Positions 16,259 through 25,008 of a stretch of 64,000 nt of DNA are shown here, in pieces (positions within the stretch are counted from its first letter, which is position 1; each line of letters opens with the position of its first letter). The notes under the pieces are model-generated. The model was not told the origin of the DNA. It saw only the letters and a list, made by a program, of their open reading frames with translations, and ran no database searches. The position numbers and the translations under genes were made by a program. Source of the DNA: Candidatus Desulforudis audaxviator MP104C. GTDB lineage: Bacteria > Bacillota > Desulfotomaculia > Desulfotomaculales > Desulforudaceae. Location of the stretch: positions 1,938,501-2,002,500 of the forward strand of contig NC_010424.1 in the NCBI RefSeq assembly GCF_000018425.1. The letters run 5' to 3'.

Positions 16259-17884
16259 TTAGACATCGGTAGTCGGCCCTTGATCGCCGGCGGTCAGCAC
16301 GGCCAGGGCGTGCAGCGCCGCCACCGCCAGGGTGCTTCCTCCCCGCCGCCCGGCCAGGCAGATATAAGGCACGTCCAGCTCCATCAGTTCCCGCTTGCTT
16401 TCCTCCACGTGGATGAAGCCTACCGGCATGGCCACCACCAGGGCCGGCCTGACCTCCCCTTCCCGGATCATCCTGTTCAGTTCCAGGAGGGCCACCGGCG
16501 AATTGCCTACCAGCGCGATACCCCCTTCAAGGATAGGGCGGGCCATGCGCACCGCGAAGAGCGAGCGCGGCAGGCCGGCGGCCCGGGCCTCGTCCATCAC
16601 GGCCGGATGGGCGATCAGGCAGTGAACGTGTTCCGCCGTGTAGGCATGACATGCCCGCCGGAGCCGGCCGAGGGAAATCCCCGCCCTGATCATATCGGCG
16701 TCGGCGAAGATACAGGCGCCCCGCTTCAGCGCCCTTATCCCGGCCTCGACGGCTCCCGCTGAGAAGTGCACCGTTCCCACCAGGCCGAAGTCCGCCGTGG
16801 TATGGACGAGCCGCCGCACCACGCTCCATTCTTCGGGGCTGTAACTGTGAAGCGGCGCTTCCGCCTCGATCCGGCGGAAGGACTCGGCCTCGATCTCATC
16901 CCCCGACACCGGTCGCTCGTAGAGGGCGTATACCCGGCTCTTCTGCGGCAAGCCCCCCGGCGTCGTCGGTGTGTCCTTCGCCCCGCTGACCCCGGCGACT
17001 CCCGGCGCCGCGCCCACGCTTCCTTCCGGCGGCATCCTGCCGGCGCCGAGGCCGTCCTCCAAGGCCCTCAGAAGGGCTTCCCGGTGCAACGGGGGCTTCT
17101 CGCCGTCAGCCACCCAGCCCCTGCGGCGGACCTCTTCAAAAAGGTCCAGCAGCCACGGCCTGACCAGTCCGGCGGCGGCCAGAAGGACCTGGTTCCTGAA
17201 AACCTCCGCCGGCGGCCCTTGTCCGACGACCCGTCCTCCGGCAAGCACCAGGCACCAGTCGGCAGCGGTATAAGCCAGGTCAACGTCGTGAGTGGAGAAG
17301 AGCACGGTCTTCCCTCCGGCCTGCAGGCGCCGCAGGAGTTCAACCATTTCCGAGGCCCCCTGCGGGTCGAGCCCGGCCGTGGGCTCGTCAAAGATCAGGA
17401 CCTCCGGTTCCATGGCCAGCACGCCCGCCAGTGCCGCCCGCTTCTTTTCACCGTGCGACAGCGCATGCGTCGGGCGTTCCACCAGATCGGCGATGCCCGC
17501 CGCGGCAAGCGCTTGTTCCACACGCCGGCGCGCCTCGGTCTCGGAAAGACCAAGGTTAAGGGGGCCGAAGGAAACGTCCTGGTAGACGCTGGCCGAAAAA
17601 AGCTGGGCGTCGGGGTCCTGGAAAACCATCCCGACCCGGCGGCGCAAAAATTGCAGGGCACGACGGTCGTAGGACAGGGGCCGGCCGTCAAAATACACGC
17701 TTCCCTCGTTCGGTCTGTGGACGCCGACCAAGTGCAGAAAGAGCGTCGTCTTGCCCGCCCCGTTTGCACCCAGGACGGCGATCCTCTCTCCCCGGCGCAA
17801 AACCGCGCTGACGCCCCGCAGCCCGGGCGTGCCGTCCGGATAGCGGTAAGTCACTCCCCGCACTTCAAAAACCGCGTCGTGCAC
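16259..17884 (-). CDS. cbiO-cbiC: Fusion: cobalt ECF transporter ATPase CbiO plus precorrin-8X methylmutase CbiC
   Basis: 541 residues in one frame. Residues 1-275 are an ABC ATPase: Walker A GANGAGKTT (39-47), Q-loop FQDPDAQLFS, signature LSHGEKKRA (142-150), Walker B LIFDEPTAGLDP, switch STHD. A 50-residue Gly/Pro/Ala-rich linker (276-325) leads to a full CbiC domain (326-541) with EIEAESFRRIE, the catalytic His at 361 (RLVHTTADF) and GFIHVEESK. CbiO energises cobalt uptake with CbiMNQ; CbiC moves the methyl group from C11 to C12 to give cobyrinate. The GTG at 17884 shares one base with the cbiQ stop. Normally these are separate proteins. Confidence 0.93.
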   Translation of the reverse strand: MHDAVFEVRGVTYRYPDGTPGLRGVSAVLRRGERIAVLGANGAGKTTLFLHLVGVHRPNEGSVYFDGRPLSYDRRALQFLRRRVGMVFQDPDAQLFSASVYQDVSFGPLNLGLSETEARRRVEQALAAAGIADLVERPTHALSHGEKKRAALAGVLAMEPEVLIFDEPTAGLDPQGASEMVELLRRLQAGGKTVLFSTHDVDLAYTAADWCLVLAGGRVVGQGPPAEVFRNQVLLAAAGLVRPWLLDLFEEVRRRGWVADGEKPPLHREALLRALEDGLGAGRMPPEGSVGAAPGVAGVSGAKDTPTTPGGLPQKSRVYALYERPVSGDEIEAESFRRIEAEAPLHSYSPEEWSVVRRLVHTTADFGLVGTVHFSAGAVEAGIRALKRGACIFADADMIRAGISLGRLRRACHAYTAEHVHCLIAHPAVMDEARAAGLPRSLFAVRMARPILEGGIALVGNSPVALLELNRMIREGEVRPALVVAMPVGFIHVEESKRELMELDVPYICLAGRRGGSTLAVAALHALAVLTAGDQGPTTDV

Positions 17885-18666
17885 TAGCCAACCCCCGCAG
17901 TCACAACAGCCAGGACAAGCAGCCACCCGCCCATGACCGCCGACAGTACCACATTGCGCGCCGATAAGCGGCACGGCCTCTCCAGCACGTTTAAACGGCC
18001 TTCGTAGCCCCTCGTGGCAAGGGCGACCTCCAGGCTGCGAGCGCGGTCTTGAGTCCGCACAAAGAGATTGGTGAGCAGGCAGCCGGCCGATCGGCAGCCG
18101 GCGCCCGGCGTGCTGTAACCCAGACGCAGCGCCTGAGCCTTCTGCATCGTCAACCCGGTTTCCAGAAGAATGAACACAAAACGATAGATGAGGGCCAGGA
18201 GATCCAAGAACAGCGTCGGTACCCGGCAGCGCCTTAAGAAACCGATTATGTCGGGCATCGGCGTGGACAGAGCAAGGAAGCACATACAGGAGACAGCACC
18301 CAAGGAACGGGCCATAACGTTACGCGCTTGGGCCAGTCCGTCTGACGTAAAACCCACATAAGCACTACCAAGCGTTATCCAGTAACCCTCCCCCGAAGGT
18401 GCAAAGGTCACTGAAAGGGCTATAGCAGGCAGGCTGGCGGCCAGGAACGCGACAGGCACCAGCAGGAGGCGCAGATAAACCCGCCAGGGTACAAGAGCCA
18501 CGGCCAGGATCAGGACGGACATAGACCCGAAAACCAATACCGGTACCCACCAGGACTTCGCCACCAGGCAGGCGGCGAGCGCCGGGAGCACGAGCACGCC
18601 TTTTTCCAGGGGGTGCCTGCGCGCCAGGGGACTGGCGTATGCCCACCGGTCAATCAATTGCCTCAC
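17884..18666 (-). CDS. cbiQ: Cobalt ECF transporter transmembrane T component CbiQ
   Basis: 260 residues with five or six hydrophobic helices and the coupling segments typical of ECF T proteins (QARNVMARSLGAVSCMCFL, then MQKAQALRLGYSTPGAGCRS, an A-R-G-like motif that contacts the ATPase). It joins the substrate-binding CbiMN to the CbiO domain. Overlaps cbiN by 4 bases and touches the cbiO-cbiC start. Confidence 0.93.
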   Translation of the reverse strand: MRQLIDRWAYASPLARRHPLEKGVLVLPALAACLVAKSWWVPVLVFGSMSVLILAVALVPWRVYLRLLLVPVAFLAASLPAIALSVTFAPSGEGYWITLGSAYVGFTSDGLAQARNVMARSLGAVSCMCFLALSTPMPDIIGFLRRCRVPTLFLDLLALIYRFVFILLETGLTMQKAQALRLGYSTPGAGCRSAGCLLTNLFVRTQDRARSLEVALATRGYEGRLNVLERPCRLSARNVVLSAVMGGWLLVLAVVTAGVG

Positions 18667-18953
18667 CCCCCGCTGTGTTTGCGGCCGAAGTAGTAGCCGA
18701 TGAACCCCGCGCCCATGGCGGCCTGCAAAGTGAAAAGCAAGCTTTCGATCTCCCCGGACGGCGGTTCCCAGAAGGGTTTGGCCCAGGGTTCGTAGTCGGG
18801 CCTTATTTCCTTGATTATCTCTTCGGCCTTCCCGTCCGCCCCAACGAACATTTCTTTGTCAGGATCACCGGTTCCGGAAACCAGGAAGAAGGGCAGGACG
18901 GCCAGTAAGAAAATACCAAAGACGAGCAGCACGTTCTTTGTAAATCTGTTCAA
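18663..18953 (-). CDS. cbiN: Cobalt transport protein CbiN
   Basis: 96 residues: an N-terminal membrane helix ([18 protein letters not shown]), an extracytoplasmic loop with [15 protein letters not shown] and [20 protein letters not shown], and a C-terminal helix. This is the standard CbiN layout. It is the small auxiliary subunit needed by CbiM for cobalt uptake. Overlaps cbiM by 4 bases. Confidence 0.94.
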   Translation of the reverse strand: MNRFTKNVLLVFGIFLLAVLPFFLVSGTGDPDKEMFVGADGKAEEIIKEIRPDYEPWAKPFWEPPSGEIESLLFTLQAAMGAGFIGYYFGRKHSGG

Positions 18954-19624
18954 CTTCCTGAACCTCCCGGAAGCACCGCCAGATCGCGCAACTGCTTTTC
19001 GCTGTATCTGCGCAGGGCTCCAAACACCAGCACGGTGAGCAGCCCCTCGCTGATAGCCAGTGGTAGCTGGGTGACGGCAAAAACCGTTCCGAATTTGACC
19101 AGGGAGGCCATAAACCCGCCGACAGGATCGGGAAAAGCCAGGGCCAACTGTACGGATGTCGTAACGTAAGTCATCAGGCTACCGCCGGAGGCCGCCATAA
19201 AAACGGCCCAACTGAAGGGCATGTGCAGCAACCGGCAGAGGCGGAACAATCCGTACGCCACAAAAGGTCCTACAACAGCCATTGAAAAGGTATTGGCTCC
19301 CAAAGTGGTGATGCCTCCATGGGCCAGCAGCAACGCCTGCAGCAACAACACGCAGCAGCCGATGACCGACATCACGGTGGGTCCAAAGAGAATTGCGCCC
19401 AACCCGGTACCAGTGGGATGGGAACAGCTCCCCGTAACGGAAGGGAGTTTCAGCGCGGAGAGCGTAAAGGTAAATGCGCCTGAAAGACCCAAGAGCATTT
19501 TTGTTTCGGGCTGAGAACGGACTTTCTTTTTTATGGAGTACAGCCCGTGCGCAACAAAGGGCGCCGAGGCCGCCGCCCAAGCCAGCGCGTGGCCGATGGG
19601 CAGAAAACCTTCCATAATATGCAT
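18950..19624 (-). CDS. cbiM: Cobalt ECF transporter substrate-binding protein CbiM
   Basis: 224 residues. MHIMEGFLP at the N-terminus is diagnostic: the amino group, His2 and a later His form the Co2+ site. Therefore the ATG at 19624, not the one at 19633, is the start, with GAGAGG nine bases upstream. Motifs include [18 protein letters not shown] and [19 protein letters not shown]. First gene of the B12 operon, directly under the cobalamin riboswitch, as is usual for cobalt transporters. Confidence 0.95.
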   Translation of the reverse strand: MHIMEGFLPIGHALAWAAASAPFVAHGLYSIKKKVRSQPETKMLLGLSGAFTFTLSALKLPSVTGSCSHPTGTGLGAILFGPTVMSVIGCCVLLLQALLLAHGGITTLGANTFSMAVVGPFVAYGLFRLCRLLHMPFSWAVFMAASGGSLMTYVTTSVQLALAFPDPVGGFMASLVKFGTVFAVTQLPLAISEGLLTVLVFGALRRYSEKQLRDLAVLPGGSGS

Positions 19625-19655
19625 GATGACCATCCTCTCTTTTTGCCAAATAGGG

Positions 19656-19698
19656 CGAAAAACAAATCCCTGATCCGTTAGTGAACGAATCAGGGATT
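19656..19698 (-). terminator. Intrinsic terminator of the cobalamin riboswitch
   Basis: On the minus strand AATCCCTGAT and ATCAGGGATT form a 10-bp stem (19665-19698) followed by TGTTTTTCG, between the riboswitch and cbiM. It fits an OFF switch in which B12 promotes termination. Confidence 0.8.
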
Positions 19699-19749
19699 AC
19701 GTATTCAATCCCGGCATCACCCCCATACCCCCTTAGTCCGCGAGGCGGG

Positions 19750-19923
19750 TATGTTCTCCACCCTGGGCAGGTCTTCTGGCTTCCGGATCGTCCTACGGCC
19801 ACACCTTCCCGGCGGTTTTACCGCCAGTGGGTCTGCTGTGGCTTTCGTACCCGGTTACAGCGGCGGGTCCGCACCGGATTCGCACCGGCTTCCCTATTCT
19901 CCCCGCCGTTAAGCGGGGCACCC
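19750..19923 (-). promoter_or_regulatory. Cobalamin riboswitch
   Basis: On the minus strand the conserved elements appear in order: GGTGCCCCGC; AGGGAAGCCGGTGCGAATCC; GACCCGCCGCTGTAA; GCCACAGCAGACCCACTGG; CCGGGAAGGTGTGGCC; and the B12 box AAGCCAGAAGACCTGCC (near 19768-19784). It precedes cbiM by about 125 bases and should control all fifteen genes down to cbiB. Confidence 0.95.
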
Positions 19924-20088
19924 AGGATTACTACATTTATACATTAATGTTATAGATGGTGTTTGTCCAAAGTATAAGAGTCGTTGAACCGGTTGTCAAG
20001 CGCAATGTGTCGGAATGCGCACTGACAATCAATCAGAGATGTGGCTGGGAATCCGGCTGGTTGTGTTTTTTGATGGGGTTAACGGCGC

Positions 20089-20300
20089 TTGTTCTTCAAG
20101 ACAAGAATTTCACCTGCCAGTGTTTGTCAAGCCTTTCGTCCTGGCGGTCCTAAGGCTTTTCACGATCTGTGGCATACCGCGGCCACGATGATGCTCAAAG
20201 ACGGTGTGAACGTCAAGATCGTGTCAGAGGTCCTGGGACACGCCAGGGGCATGTGCTGCCCGGCATGCAGGAGGAGGTCAGAAACAGGTGTTGATGAAGT
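20089..20300 (+). pseudogene. Decayed tyrosine recombinase (phage-type integrase), C-terminal remnant
   Basis: One frame encodes SPASVCQAF, then FHDLWHTAATMMLKDGVNV and KIVSEVLGHAR, a tyrosine-recombinase C-terminal pattern. The catalytic Arg of HDLRHT is replaced by Trp. A +1 shifted frame then continues GHVLPGMQEEV, the usual tail, so the segment with the tyrosine is deleted. There is no N-terminal part. It lies 120 bp from the 3' end of tRNA-Val, a typical integrase/attachment arrangement. Confidence 0.75.
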
Positions 20301-20418
20301 ATGACGCTCAGGTAATGACGGGGGCAAAAACGAGAGGACCTGCACCGCTCGGTTGCAAAATGGTTGCAGATCCTCGCTCAGCTGGGGTTCGGTAAAACCC
20401 CGGTATCCTTGATTTTAC

Positions 20419-20493
20419 TGGTGGGCGCGGCAGGTGTCGAACCTGCGGCCTCTTGAATGTGAGTCAAGCGCTCTCCCCCTGAGCTACGCGCCC
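20419..20493 (-). tRNA. tRNA-Val (anticodon CAC)
   Basis: A full cloverleaf reads on the minus strand: acceptor GGGCGCG/CGCGCCC, D arm GCTC/GAGC, anticodon stem CTTGA/TCAAG with loop CTCACAT (anticodon CAC), T arm GCAGG-TTCGACA-CCTGC, and an encoded CCA. It decodes GTG. The integrase remnant is downstream of its 3' end. Confidence 0.95.
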
Positions 20494-20532
20494 GTACAAT
20501 TTGCATTATAGCACGATTCAACCCGCCGCGCA

Positions 20533-20550
20533 AGTCCCGACGGCTCTTCG
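20533..20550. repeat. Left 18-bp direct repeat flanking the insertion sequence
   Basis: AGTCCCGACGGCTCTTCG is repeated exactly at 22186-22203 on the other side of the element. Long target duplications (over 20 bp) are known for IS1202-type elements, so this is read as the target-site duplication. Confidence 0.75.
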
Positions 20551-20622
20551 TGCTATTGGCCTGTGATATTGTCACCTCATAAGCGGTCTGAGAAAATGTC
20601 ACCCATGAAGGGAGACGTTTTC

Positions 20623-21951
20623 TTGAAACCCAAGGAAGCCAGGAGACTAGGTATTATGGAACGGGTCCTTGCAGGCAAGGTATCCATTCGGCAGGCTGCC
20701 GTCCTCCTTGGTCTCAGCGAACGTCAGGTTATGCGCCTCAAGAAAGGAATGAAACAGGAGGGTGAGGCTTTCCTCGTCCACAAAAACCGAGGCCGTAAAC
20801 CAAAACACGCTATAACCCACGACGTCCGGGACCGGATCATCAGCCTCGCCTCAGAAGAACTCAAGGACGCAAGTTGCGAGCATATGGCTGAGCTGCTTGA
20901 GGAACTATATGAAATTTCGATCTCGGGCCGCAGCTTGCGTCGCATATTCAAGCAGGCCGGTATCAAGAATCGGCACAGCCGCCGAGCCAAGCGGCGGAAA
21001 CGGCGCTCCCGCGAGCGCATGCCTCAAGAAGGGCTTTTGGTCCAAAGCGACGCCAGCCCGTACGCCTGGTTTGAAGATCGTGGCCCCAAGGCCTGCCTCC
21101 ACGGTAATATTGATGACGCCACCGGTAAGATCCTGGCACTTTGGTTCCGGCCCGAAGAGGATCTGTACGGTTACTTGATGGTCTTAAACCTAACGGTCAT
21201 AAATCACGGAATCCCGGTGAGCCTCTATACGGACGGCCACTCCATCTTCTTCTCACCGAAGAAGGACAAGTTGTCCATTGATGAGGAGCTGGCCGGCAAA
21301 ACCGTTGCCCTGACCCAGTTCGGTAAGGCCCTGGAGGAATTGGGAATCAATCATATTCAGGCACGCTCTCCCCAAGCCAAAGGGCGTATAGAACGTTTGT
21401 GGGAAACCCTGCAGAGCCGTCTGGTGATAGAGATGCGCCTGCGAGGGATCTCCAACATTGAAGACGCGAACGCCTTTCTCCCGGTCTTTATTGAGCGCTT
21501 CAACGCCCGCTTCGCCGTTTGGGCCGCCGATCCGGAACCGGCCTTTAAACCCGCACCCACCAGTGAACGGCTCAACGAGATTATTGCCTTTCGGGAAGAG
21601 CGTACGGCTTCCAATGGTTCCACGATCTCGTTTCACTGTAAGACTTACCAGCTTATCGATGTCAAAGATCAAGCAGTTAGCCTGGCGCCCAGGGCGAAGG
21701 TTACGGTCCTTACTCATCTGGACGGGACGATAAGCGCCAAGTATGGCGATAAGGTGTTTTCGCTAAGGGAGTTCGTTCCCCAGCCGGCACCTAAGGCGGA
21801 GATCCGTCAAGCCAAGCCCCGCCGGGAACCTGCTCCGGTGACTGCGGATCATCCCTGGCGCCAGATTTCTCCCATAGCGCCCAAGCCTTCAACACCAGTG
21901 GAAGCGTACCTGGAAGCCAAGAGAAAGCGCTTCCGCAAGTACGCCTTTTAA
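20623..21951 (+). CDS. ISNCY/IS1202-family DDE transposase
   Basis: About 442 residues. An N-terminal helix-turn-helix (KVSIRQAAVLLGLSERQVMR) is followed by a basic region (HSRRAKRRKRRSRER) and an integrase-like core with acidic residues in VQSDASPYAW, SLYTDGHSIF and QAKGRIERLWE, a plausible D-D-E triad. The C-terminal part (ISFHCKTYQLIDV) is a small beta barrel typical of the group. I chose the TTG at 20623 because GGGAG lies nine bases upstream and the family starts near LKPKEARRLG; ATG codons at 20596 and 20605 are alternatives within the inverted-repeat zone. The gene is intact, so the element may be active. Confidence 0.9.
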   Translation: MKPKEARRLGIMERVLAGKVSIRQAAVLLGLSERQVMRLKKGMKQEGEAFLVHKNRGRKPKHAITHDVRDRIISLASEELKDASCEHMAELLEELYEISISGRSLRRIFKQAGIKNRHSRRAKRRKRRSRERMPQEGLLVQSDASPYAWFEDRGPKACLHGNIDDATGKILALWFRPEEDLYGYLMVLNLTVINHGIPVSLYTDGHSIFFSPKKDKLSIDEELAGKTVALTQFGKALEELGINHIQARSPQAKGRIERLWETLQSRLVIEMRLRGISNIEDANAFLPVFIERFNARFAVWAADPEPAFKPAPTSERLNEIIAFREERTASNGSTISFHCKTYQLIDVKDQAVSLAPRAKVTVLTHLDGTISAKYGDKVFSLREFVPQPAPKAEIRQAKPRREPAPVTADHPWRQISPIAPKPSTPVEAYLEAKRKRFRKYAF

Positions 21952-21985
21952 ATGAGCAACCTTGAAACCCTTGAGTCACCCGTCA

Positions 21986-22063
21986 CCTCTCGCCTGGCCG
22001 GCCGTCAAGGGGCCGCGTCCGCGGCGGCGTAGCCCTTGCCCTTGACGGCCAACAGGCGAGAGG
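21986..22063. repeat. Large stem-loop inside the insertion sequence
   Basis: CCTCTCGCCTG (21986-21996) pairs with CAGGCGAGAGG (22053-22063), and GGCCGTCAAGGG (22000-22011) pairs with CCCTTGACGGCC (22039-22050). The loop contains a further CCGCG/CGCGG hairpin. It lies just after the transposase stop codon. It could terminate or shield transposase transcription; no T-run follows, so a simple terminator is not certain. Confidence 0.7.
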
Positions 22064-22185
22064 AATAATCTTGGACGGCGGTTTCAAAGGTGACATTTCC
22101 TCAGACCATTTTAACGATTACAAAGGTGACATTTTCTCAGTCCAAGTTAGTGTGTTTTAGGGTGACATTTTCACTGGCCATTGAC

Positions 22186-22203
22186 AGTCCCGACGGCTCT
22201 TCG
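22186..22203. repeat. Right 18-bp direct repeat flanking the insertion sequence
   Basis: Exact copy of the sequence at 20533-20550, adjoining the right inverted repeat of the element. Confidence 0.75.
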
Positions 22204-22257
22204 CCCATCTGCTGTTGGCACCGCCGCCCGTATGTCCGCAGTTGCGGCGTGCCTCCC

Positions 22258-24939
22258 TTATTTGTTTAACGGAACGGATTGGGGGCGGTCCGGGACGGGA
22301 AAGGACGGTCGGGCTCTCCGTTTGAATACCTTTTCTACCTCGATGGCAAAGAACACCACGACCGACAGAGCGAGCGTGAGCGCCAGTTCGTGGAACGTAA
22401 GCGGCGTTGTGTCAAATATACCGTTTAAAAACGGCAGATACACGACCGCCATCTGAAGTAGAACGACAAGAAGAATCGCACCCAGGAGCGATCTGTTGCT
22501 GAAGGCGCCCATAGTGAAGAGCGATTCATTCTCCGAGCGCATGGCCAGGATAGCCGCCATTCTTCCTAGCACCAGGGCGGTGAACACCATGGTCTGCCAC
22601 GCCAGCCCCGCGCTCATACTGTAGGCCTGAAAAAGCAGCACCGATACGCCGATTACCAGCCCGAAGAGGATAATGAAAAGACCGCGGTTTTGAGCGAAGA
22701 CTCCCTCGTCCGGCCTTCGGGGGGGACGGCGCATCACATTGCTCTCGGCGGGTTCCCCGGTCAAGGCGAGTCCGGGAAGGCTGTCGCACAAGAGGTTCAT
22801 CCACAATATCTGTAGTGGTAAAAGGGGAAGGGGCAGTCCAAAAAATGGAGCAAGGAACACGGCCCAAACGGTCCCCGCATTGCAGGTCAGAGAGTATTTC
22901 ATAAATTTAAGAATGTTGTCGTAAATGCGCCGTCCTTCCTTCACCGCTTTTACGATCGTCGCGAAGTTGTCATCAAGGAGAATCATGCTCGACGCCTCCT
23001 TGGACACGTCCGTTCCGGTGATTCCCATGGCGACTCCGATATTGGCCCGCTTGAGCGCCGGTGCATCGTTCACACCGTCACCCGTCATGGCGACGAACTG
23101 GCCCCGGTCCTGCAGAGCCCTGACGATCTTGAGTTTTTGCTCCGGTGCCACGCGCGCATAAACCCGGATGTGTTCCACCCGCTCCTCGAACGCCTCCTGC
23201 GGCAGTTTTTCGAGGTCCCTGCCCGTCATAACCGTCTCCGCGCCGTCCGTCACGATGCCGACGCGCTTCGCAATGGTAAGAGCCGTGGCCGGGTGGTCAC
23301 CCGTGATCATCACGGGCGTGATACCAGCCGACCGGCAGATGGCAACGGCCTCCTGCGCCTCCTGCCGGGGCGGATCCATTAAGCCCACAAGACCGATCAA
23401 GGTGAGTCCGGTCTCCACGCCGGCGGGTGAAAGGTCGTCGGGCAGACTGTCCCAGATCCGCATCCCAAAGCCCAGGACCCGCAGCCCGTCCGCGGCCATC
23501 TGTTCACTCACGCAAAGAAGTTCGGACGGAATGGAGGGGGTCTCGCCCTGCGGCGTGAGTATCCGCTCGGTTTGCTCTAACACCACCTCGACTGCGCCTT
23601 TCGTGAATGAGACGACCTTCCCATCGTTCCAGGCATGAAAGGTGGTCATGAGCTTTCGATCCGAATCAAAGGGCAACTCCGCGAGGCGCGGATACTTTTT
23701 CTCCATCTCGGCCTTGGCGAACCCGCTCTCCTCCGCCAGAGTAAAGAGCGCAACCTCGGTGGGATCGCCGATTACGGAGCCACCGGCGTCGGCCTTTACA
23801 TCGTTCGACAGACTCATCGCCGTGAGCAACGTGGCAAAGGAGACACCAACGGCGGATGAAGGAGCACCGCGCAGTTCTTCGGCCGCCGCCAAGCGTCCGT
23901 CGACGTACACCTCTTCCACCGTCATCTTGTTAAGCGTGAGGGTGCCGGTCTTGTCCGAACAGATATAGGTTACAGAGCCGAGAGTTTCGACAGCCGGCAG
24001 TCTTCGAATAAGGGCATTTTGTTTTACCAGCTTCTTTGCGCCGATGGCCAGAGTGATGGTAATAACGGCGGGCAGGGCCTCGGGTATGGCCGCTACGGCA
24101 AGGCTGATGGCTGTGAGCAGCATAAGAAAGACAGGTTCTCCGCGCATCAGGCCCGCAATGAATATTATAGCGCAGATCACGAAAATGGCTGCCGCAAGCC
24201 GCTTGCCGAAAACTGCAAACCGCTGCTGAAGCGGGGTTTTCGCCGCTTCCTCCTCCTGAAGCAGGGTCGCGATTGTCCCCATTTCCGTGTCCATGCCCGT
24301 GGATACGACGACCCCTGAGCCGCGGCCATAGGTGACCACGGTCCCCAGATAGGCCATGTTCTTTCTGTCGCCCAGGGGAAGATGGGCGTCGTGGAGTTTC
24401 TTTGTGTGCTTTTCCACGGGAACGGATTCGCCGGTCAATGCCGCCTCGTCCATCTGGATATTCGCCGTTTCCACCAAGCGCAGGTCCGCGGGTACGACCT
24501 GGCCTGCCTCCAGCAACACCAGGTCCCCGGGGACAAGTTCGGCCGCCTTGACCTGCACGGGCACGTTGTCTCGCACAACAGTGGCGAGGGGCGCCGCCAT
24601 TCGTTTCAGCGCCGCCATGGCCTCTTCGGCCCGGTACTCCTGAATGAAGCCGATGATTGCGTTTAAAATCACGATGGCGAGAATCGCCAGGGAGGCGGTG
24701 GGCTTACCGACGACGCCGGCAATGACCGCGGCAATGATCAGCACGATGACCAGGAAGTCCTTGAACTGGTCCAAGGCCATCATGAGCGGCGTCCTTTTTT
24801 TCTTTTCTTCCAGCTCATTGCGGCCGTAGACGGCAAGGCGCTTCCGGGCCTCGTCCGAGGTCAGCCCCTTCTGCGATGTCTTGAGCTCCCTAAGCGTTTC
24901 TTCACTGCTCAGGCAGTGCCACTGTGTAGATGCCGGCAA
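22258..24939 (-). CDS. P-type cation ATPase (Ca2+/Mn2+ type, PacL/PMR1-like)
   Basis: About 893 residues, full length: N-terminal cation-ATPase domain, actuator TGESVPV, transmembrane helix 4 with PEALPA, phosphorylation site CSDKTGTLTLNKMTVE, nucleotide domain with KGAVE, hinge MTGDGVNDAPALKRA, and a C-terminal block of helices. This is the P2-type ion pump layout. The TTG at 24939 has AAAGGAGAG seven bases upstream; the ATG at 25002 has no site. The yybP-ykoY Mn2+ riboswitch and terminator directly upstream suggest manganese (perhaps with calcium) as the exported ion. It is alone in its transcription unit and ends 72 bp from the insertion sequence. Confidence 0.92.
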   Translation of the reverse strand: MPASTQWHCLSSEETLRELKTSQKGLTSDEARKRLAVYGRNELEEKKKRTPLMMALDQFKDFLVIVLIIAAVIAGVVGKPTASLAILAIVILNAIIGFIQEYRAEEAMAALKRMAAPLATVVRDNVPVQVKAAELVPGDLVLLEAGQVVPADLRLVETANIQMDEAALTGESVPVEKHTKKLHDAHLPLGDRKNMAYLGTVVTYGRGSGVVVSTGMDTEMGTIATLLQEEEAAKTPLQQRFAVFGKRLAAAIFVICAIIFIAGLMRGEPVFLMLLTAISLAVAAIPEALPAVITITLAIGAKKLVKQNALIRRLPAVETLGSVTYICSDKTGTLTLNKMTVEEVYVDGRLAAAEELRGAPSSAVGVSFATLLTAMSLSNDVKADAGGSVIGDPTEVALFTLAEESGFAKAEMEKKYPRLAELPFDSDRKLMTTFHAWNDGKVVSFTKGAVEVVLEQTERILTPQGETPSIPSELLCVSEQMAADGLRVLGFGMRIWDSLPDDLSPAGVETGLTLIGLVGLMDPPRQEAQEAVAICRSAGITPVMITGDHPATALTIAKRVGIVTDGAETVMTGRDLEKLPQEAFEERVEHIRVYARVAPEQKLKIVRALQDRGQFVAMTGDGVNDAPALKRANIGVAMGITGTDVSKEASSMILLDDNFATIVKAVKEGRRIYDNILKFMKYSLTCNAGTVWAVFLAPFFGLPLPLLPLQILWMNLLCDSLPGLALTGEPAESNVMRRPPRRPDEGVFAQNRGLFIILFGLVIGVSVLLFQAYSMSAGLAWQTMVFTALVLGRMAAILAMRSENESLFTMGAFSNRSLLGAILLVVLLQMAVVYLPFLNGIFDTTPLTFHELALTLALSVVVFFAIEVEKVFKRRARPSFPVPDRPQSVPLNK

Positions 24940-25008
24940 GGACGATCTCTCCTTTTCGTCTGGGACAAACCCTCTTAAATATACCTGCCGTGGTGCTGTC
25001 ATTTCAGC

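Larger units (their letters stand above)
20551..22185 (+). mobile_element. IS1202-like (ISNCY) insertion sequence, about 1.63 kb
   Basis: The element lies between two 18-bp direct repeats. Its ends, 20552-20576 and 22161-22185, are imperfect inverted repeats with 19 of 25 positions matching, both containing TGGCC near the tip and GTCACC inward. Further inverted GGTGACATTTTCTCAG motifs occur at 20585-20603, 22089-22107 and 22125-22143 and are probably transposase-binding sites. One intact DDE transposase gene is inside. A long GC-rich stem-loop lies at 21986-22063. Confidence 0.85.
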
